Source of the DNA: Halichondria panicea
Lineage: Eukaryota; Porifera; Demospongiae; Suberitida; Halichondriidae
Length of the DNA: 64,000 bases
NCBI RefSeq assembly: GCF_963675165.1
Contig: NC_087378.1
Span: 6,443,205 to 6,507,204, forward strand
Direction: 5' to 3'
Shown here: positions 60,140 through 64,000 of the stretch, piece by piece
How positions within the stretch are numbered: the stretch's first letter is position 1
Layout of the letters: the number at the start of each line of letters is the position of its first letter
The notes under the pieces: model-generated
Told to the model about the DNA's origin: nothing
What the model saw: only the letters and a program-made list of their open reading frames with translations
The model's database searches: none
Program-made: the position numbers and the translations under genes

Positions 60140-62175
60140 ATGGATTTCATGGAAGTAGTAATAAGACGTTATCGGGTGGAGGGTGTGAGTCTGCAGGCAG
60201 CCAGGGAGACATCATCGTGGGGGGAACTCTGGTGGTCACTGCCTACTTTTTATATACTCCACCAGGAAGATAGCTGGGGAAGGATGAGCTCATTGTAGGC
60301 CTACCGGTATAAAATAATAATAATTATGCTGTCAAGCTACCTATACATATACTTAGCTAGCTACTTGTGTTTGTCAAGTGGGGTGATAGCATAGTTTTGG
60401 TTCATTTGTTGTGATACGTATATGTAATGCACATTTTTAATTCACCTCTTTCAGACTCTGCATGTGGCTATAGACCCCGTTGAGCGTGTTAAGGCTCCTG
60501 CACTGACTGCTGTGGTGTGTTTGAAGGACTTCCGGAGGCTACAGTTTGAGTTCCAGACCCCAGAGGATTGTGTGGACATGATGGATGCCCTGGAGGCTCT
60601 CTCTAAACCAGGTGAGTGGTGGTGGCACCTCTCCTCATTATAGCCTCTCTTACATGTACACTGTTGAAGTACTCAGAATGAAAGCACCGCGGGTGCTGAT
60701 GCCTTGGTGGAGGTGCCAAAGCTATACACACGTTAAAATCATGATATTTTGCATTAATTAATTTTGCTGCATCAAACTCAAGGAATGGGTAATGATCGAC
60801 CATGATTGTTGTTAAAGCGATTGATGCCAAATTACATCAGCAGAGCCTTGCAGCTCTCTTCTCACTCTTGCAGCTACCAATAGCTAGCGTTCTAGTGCCG
60901 AGCTAACTACTAAGGAGAGTAGCAACACTCGGTGGACAAGTTTTGCTACGCACTCCTCTGAAAAGGCTGCAATGGCATTCCAAGTAAGCATAACTCGAGA
61001 ACGAAGCATTATTTGCAAATTCACGAATTAAAATTCAAGAAAATAGAAGCCTATAGAAACTCTTACCTGCACTTGATTGATCCTTGAGCAGCTGTAGCAG
61101 TCTACACAGACAGACACACAAACACACTACCGTATACCTCGCTTGCGCATGCGTACCAAAGCTATTAGGGTTATACTCTTATAGCACCATATAATTTGTT
61201 TTGTGTACATAATTATAGTCTTATAGAACGTACTTTATTTTTGGTGTTGCCTTAAGTTATTACATGTATATATATACAATGTAGCTGCAGTTCTAAGAAC
61301 TGTGTGTAGTGTAAGTTGACCTGACTTTGTTGTCCATACACTATACACTGTACTTATCCAATGCTATCACACGCATGCACACACACACACACACACACAC
61401 AGTTCGTATTCACCATCTCCATGCCTTTACCCACTTCCCCCGTGTGACCCTCCCCCCAATGTTGTGGTCATTCTCAACATCTGAAGCCCTATTAACGGCA
61501 CAGGGCTGCTCGCCGGAGCATTACAGAGTCAGCTACATCAATAGGGGCTTCAAAGTGTGTGCTTCCTACCCCCAGGATATCATTGTCTCTCTCAATAACG
61601 AAATAAAAAAGGTGAGATCTAGGTGTGGTTGTTATATTTTGTTAGGACTTCACAACTTGAATTATGAAGGCCCCTGATTCATTCTGTAGTCTAAACTTTT
61701 AATTATTATTGCCAGGGACAACTTTTGGGAAATTTAGTACATACTGATCACTACCTCCTCCCCCCTCCAGAATGCTGGCTCCCTTAATAGACAGTGCATA
61801 TGACTATGTGTGGTGTTCTGTTTATTGACTTCTGTTAGTCATAAACTTAAGTTGGGAAATCCTACTTTCGATGCCTTTTGTAGGCTAAGCTCTGTTGTTA
61901 ACCAGAGGATTGTTCAAATTTCAATCAGTGTATAATGATCACTATCCCCCTCCAGAGTGCTAGCTACCGTCACCAAGGGAGGTTCCTGATGGTGTGCTTC
62001 CATCACAAGAAGAGTAGGGCAGTGTTGATCAAACGTGGGAAGCCACTGGTGGGGCTGACCAGTAAGAGGTGTCGGGAAGATGTGAGTATTCTCAACGCTT
62101 GTCTCCCTGGACTCAGCAAAGGGAAGGTCATGGACATACGCTCCCAGTCCATCGCACAGCATCACATGAGTAAAG
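60140..62175 (+). pseudogene. MTMR9-like fragment X4 (mostly open, frameshifted exon 1)
   Basis: Pieces: 60140-about 60272 (MDFMEVVIRRYRVEGVSLQA, the best-preserved start; 4 bp lost in GGGAAGGAGACATC shift the frame, and a second slip precedes YSTRK), 60453-60611 (HVAIDPVERVKAPALTAVVC ... DALEALSKP, open), 61403-61611 (open; LWSFSTSEALL, YRVSYINRGFKVCASYPQDI) and 61956-62175 (SASYRHQGRFLMVCFHHKKS ... HHMSKG, open). The next exon (GGGTEIP) is missing; the copy ends near 62.6 kb against a B-type sushi relic. The remnants are parts of PH-GRAM and the N-terminal half of the phosphatase-like fold. No full product is possible in this window. Confidence 0.72.
60675..61154. mobile_element. ~480-bp interspersed repeat insertion
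   Basis: Inserted between GTTGAAGTACT and CTATTAGGG relative to X1 and X2. It starts CAGAATGAAAGCACCGCGGG and ends with CAGACACACAAACACACTAC then CGCTTGCGCATGCG. X3 keeps only the tail (about 47990-48032). Class unknown. Confidence 0.6.
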
Positions 62176-62178
62176 GTA

Positions 62179-62321
62179 CAGGGTTGGCGGAATCTTTGCA
62201 ACCTCAACGATAGGGTTGAGGGTTGAGCGTTTCTTAGTATGTATGGTGCAAAGCATTCCATGTAAGGAACACTCGACCCTCGACCCTATTGTTGCTGTTG
62301 TAAAGATTCTGCCAAACCCTG
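62179..62321. mobile_element. CAGGGTT.GC MITE in X4
   Basis: Same family and site as 36887-37020. It has diverged ends (CAGGGTTGGCGGAATC, GATTCTGCCAAACCCTG) and is flanked by TA. Confidence 0.65.
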
Positions 62322-62684
62322 TATAGCTTGTGTGTAAATGCCTATTTTAATGCCATGGGAAGAGCTGCAACAACTTTCTACAAGAGACTGTCATCCATTA
62401 TGGCAATTAGGGGTGCCAGGTCATCAAGAAACAGACCAGCTATGGATGTACTTCTTGAGCCAATCGAAGAGGTCCAGGTTCTCGAGGGACACCTAGGACG
62501 AAACTAACTGTTTTCTATTATCAACCATTTTACTCTCACTTGTTTTGTAGCACAACTTATAATTATTATACAGAACCAACTTTACATAAACTATATTGTC
62601 GGACCCTTCATATGCACATAAGCTTGTTTACCAACCCTATTTCGTGAGTGTCTTATGAAGTCAACTAAGGATGATTTTAGTTTA

Positions 62685-63720
62685 GTAGGTAATGCCATAC
62701 AGTATAGTGAATGGCAACACATTTTGACAAACCAGCTCTGCACATGCACACGAATACTGTCCCCCCAACAAGGTTTAATCTCATGGCGCAGCTGTACTTA
62801 ACCACCTGGCTATAGTGATCTTCACTCATCCATTCTTTATTTTGGGTAACACTGCATGATGGGCAGTCATTTATGTCATACTTTATACTTTCACAGATTG
62901 AGGCTTTTCCGTCCATTGTCCGTTGTCCTGACACTTTCTCCATTCCACATATAATGCACCTTTCAGACTAAACCCATCATTGCAGGAATAGTCGGCTCTG
63001 TTTCCAGGGTGCCTTCCTCCTACACGCACTTTGCCATTAGCTGAGGAAACAGTGCTGGGCACTTGGCTCCTAAAGTTTAGATAAATTATGGGGGCAAACA
63101 CATTGAAGCAGTACACTCACTTTCACAGGTTGAGGCTCCACTGTCCGTTGTTCTGACACTTTCTCCATCCCACAGCCTTCAGACTAAACCCATCATTGCG
63201 CGAATAGTCTCCTCTGCTTCCAGGGTCACGAACTTTGCCATTAGCTGGGGAAATCAGTGCTGGGTACTGGACTCCTACAGTTCAGTGATGAGTACATATA
63301 CGTTATTACGACAAACACATTAAACAGTATACACTTACTTTCACAGGTTGGGGCTTCTCCCGTCCAATGTCCATTATCCTCGCACTTTCTTCAACACACC
63401 TTTCAGACTGAACCCATCATTGCAGGAGTAGTCTGCTCTGTCTAGATCTCCGGGCTTCAAACTCGCACTCTGCCATCTTGAGGCGCACTGAAAGATTAAG
63501 GACAATTTCTTACAACAGCTGTGATATAGCTATGTAGATTTTAAATTAATGTTACGTTAACAGTACTTTAGCTGGAACGAGTTTGCAAACGAATTAGCTG
63601 TAGCCCGAGAGCTCAAATCCCTCGGAAGACCACTTTCCATCTGATTGGGTAGTGAGAGTTTACAGGGTGGAATTAACCAGCAATAGGAGCTCTGCAAATT
63701 TATATTGTTGGCATAATTAA
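62685..63720 (-). pseudogene. Degenerate gene-B-type sushi copy
   Basis: Relics, right to left: a first exon (about 63575-63700; GAACGAGTTTGCAAAC, CTCAAATCCCTC), a second-exon type (about 63350-63510), inner CCP relics (about 63121-63290 and 62890-63070, with ADYSCNDGFSLKG still readable) and the last exon (about 62690-62850; VVKYSCAMRLNLVGG). Each has insertions, deletions or frameshifts, and the promoter is lost. It resembles the relic at 38960-39645, so both may come from one earlier duplication of gene B. Confidence 0.7.
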
Positions 63721-63754
63721 TTTACCATATAAGGCAAATACAGTTCCACGTAGT

Positions 63755-64000
63755 TACAGCAGTTCAACTCTTACCTACTCTTGTTTATGTGTATGCTATT
63801 AGACATGAGACATGCATGCATGCATAATTATTTGTGCTTTATGGCAAACTAGAGATTGGTCATCTTCAATAGACCATGCAATATAGCTTTCTTGCATTAA
63901 CCATTATTAATGATATATCTGCTGTAAAATTTGTGCACATACAGTTAAGCAATGACACAATAACAGCATGCCTCAATTTTACGTACAATCAGATTCATGA
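63755..64000. other. 3' flank of a further sushi unit
   Basis: From about 63755 (CAGTTCAACTCTTACCTACT) through TGGCAAACTAGAGATTGGTC at about 63843, the sequence matches the 3' flanks of genes D, E, F and G (near 22625, 32760, 43555 and 52145). In those units the last CCP exon lies 150-270 bp further right, beyond this window. Confidence 0.7.

Overview
This is a stretch of animal nuclear genome. Every convincing gene is split by GT-AG introns. Two of the gene families, a ZDHHC16-type palmitoyltransferase and an MTMR9-type myotubularin, are of animal type, and the DNA is crowded with short inverted-repeat elements, TA-flanked MITEs, foldbacks and LINE relics. Very short introns (about 55-65 bp) inside long arrays of one-exon domains suggest an early-branching or invertebrate animal. 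A sponge is my guess, but I cannot name the species.

Layout. 1-6512: a minus-strand ZDHHC16-like gene whose 3' end lies off the left edge; its largest intron holds a 1.4 kb foldback and MITEs. 6771-7537: a broken GH35 beta-galactosidase fragment on the plus strand. 8848-21652: three minus-strand genes (A, B, C) for secreted proteins made almost only of sushi/CCP domains. 22892-62.5 kb: four tandem segmental units. Each unit has a minus-strand sushi gene (D, E, F, G) and, head-to-head with it, a broken 5' fragment of an MTMR9-like gene (X1-X4) on the plus strand. Two degenerate gene-B-type sushi copies (38.96-39.65 and 62.69-63.72 kb), a LINE (39.7-42.3 kb, with relics at 43.0-43.5 and 51.3-52.1 kb) and a foldback (50.2-51.3 kb) fill the joints. 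The right edge holds the 3' flank of what should be a further unit.

The main biological object is the sushi cluster. Each CCP is one exon, nearly always 174 bp and phase 1-1, so exons can be gained or lost without breaking the frame. Predicted CCP-like modules, counting first and last exons: A 12, B 15, C 7, D 19, E 6, F 13 (broken), G 25. Gene-specific higher-order repeats of 2, 3, 4 or 5 exons show recent independent expansion. All products have a signal peptide and no visible membrane anchor. B-G share a core promoter: a TATAAAAG box with an inverted ACAAT/ATTGT pair 10-14 bp upstream. This fits a co-expressed, fast-evolving family of secreted recognition or adhesion proteins, possibly innate immunity or self/non-self recognition; that function is inference. 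The MTMR9 fragments look like passengers of the duplication. No tRNA, rRNA or CRISPR was seen.
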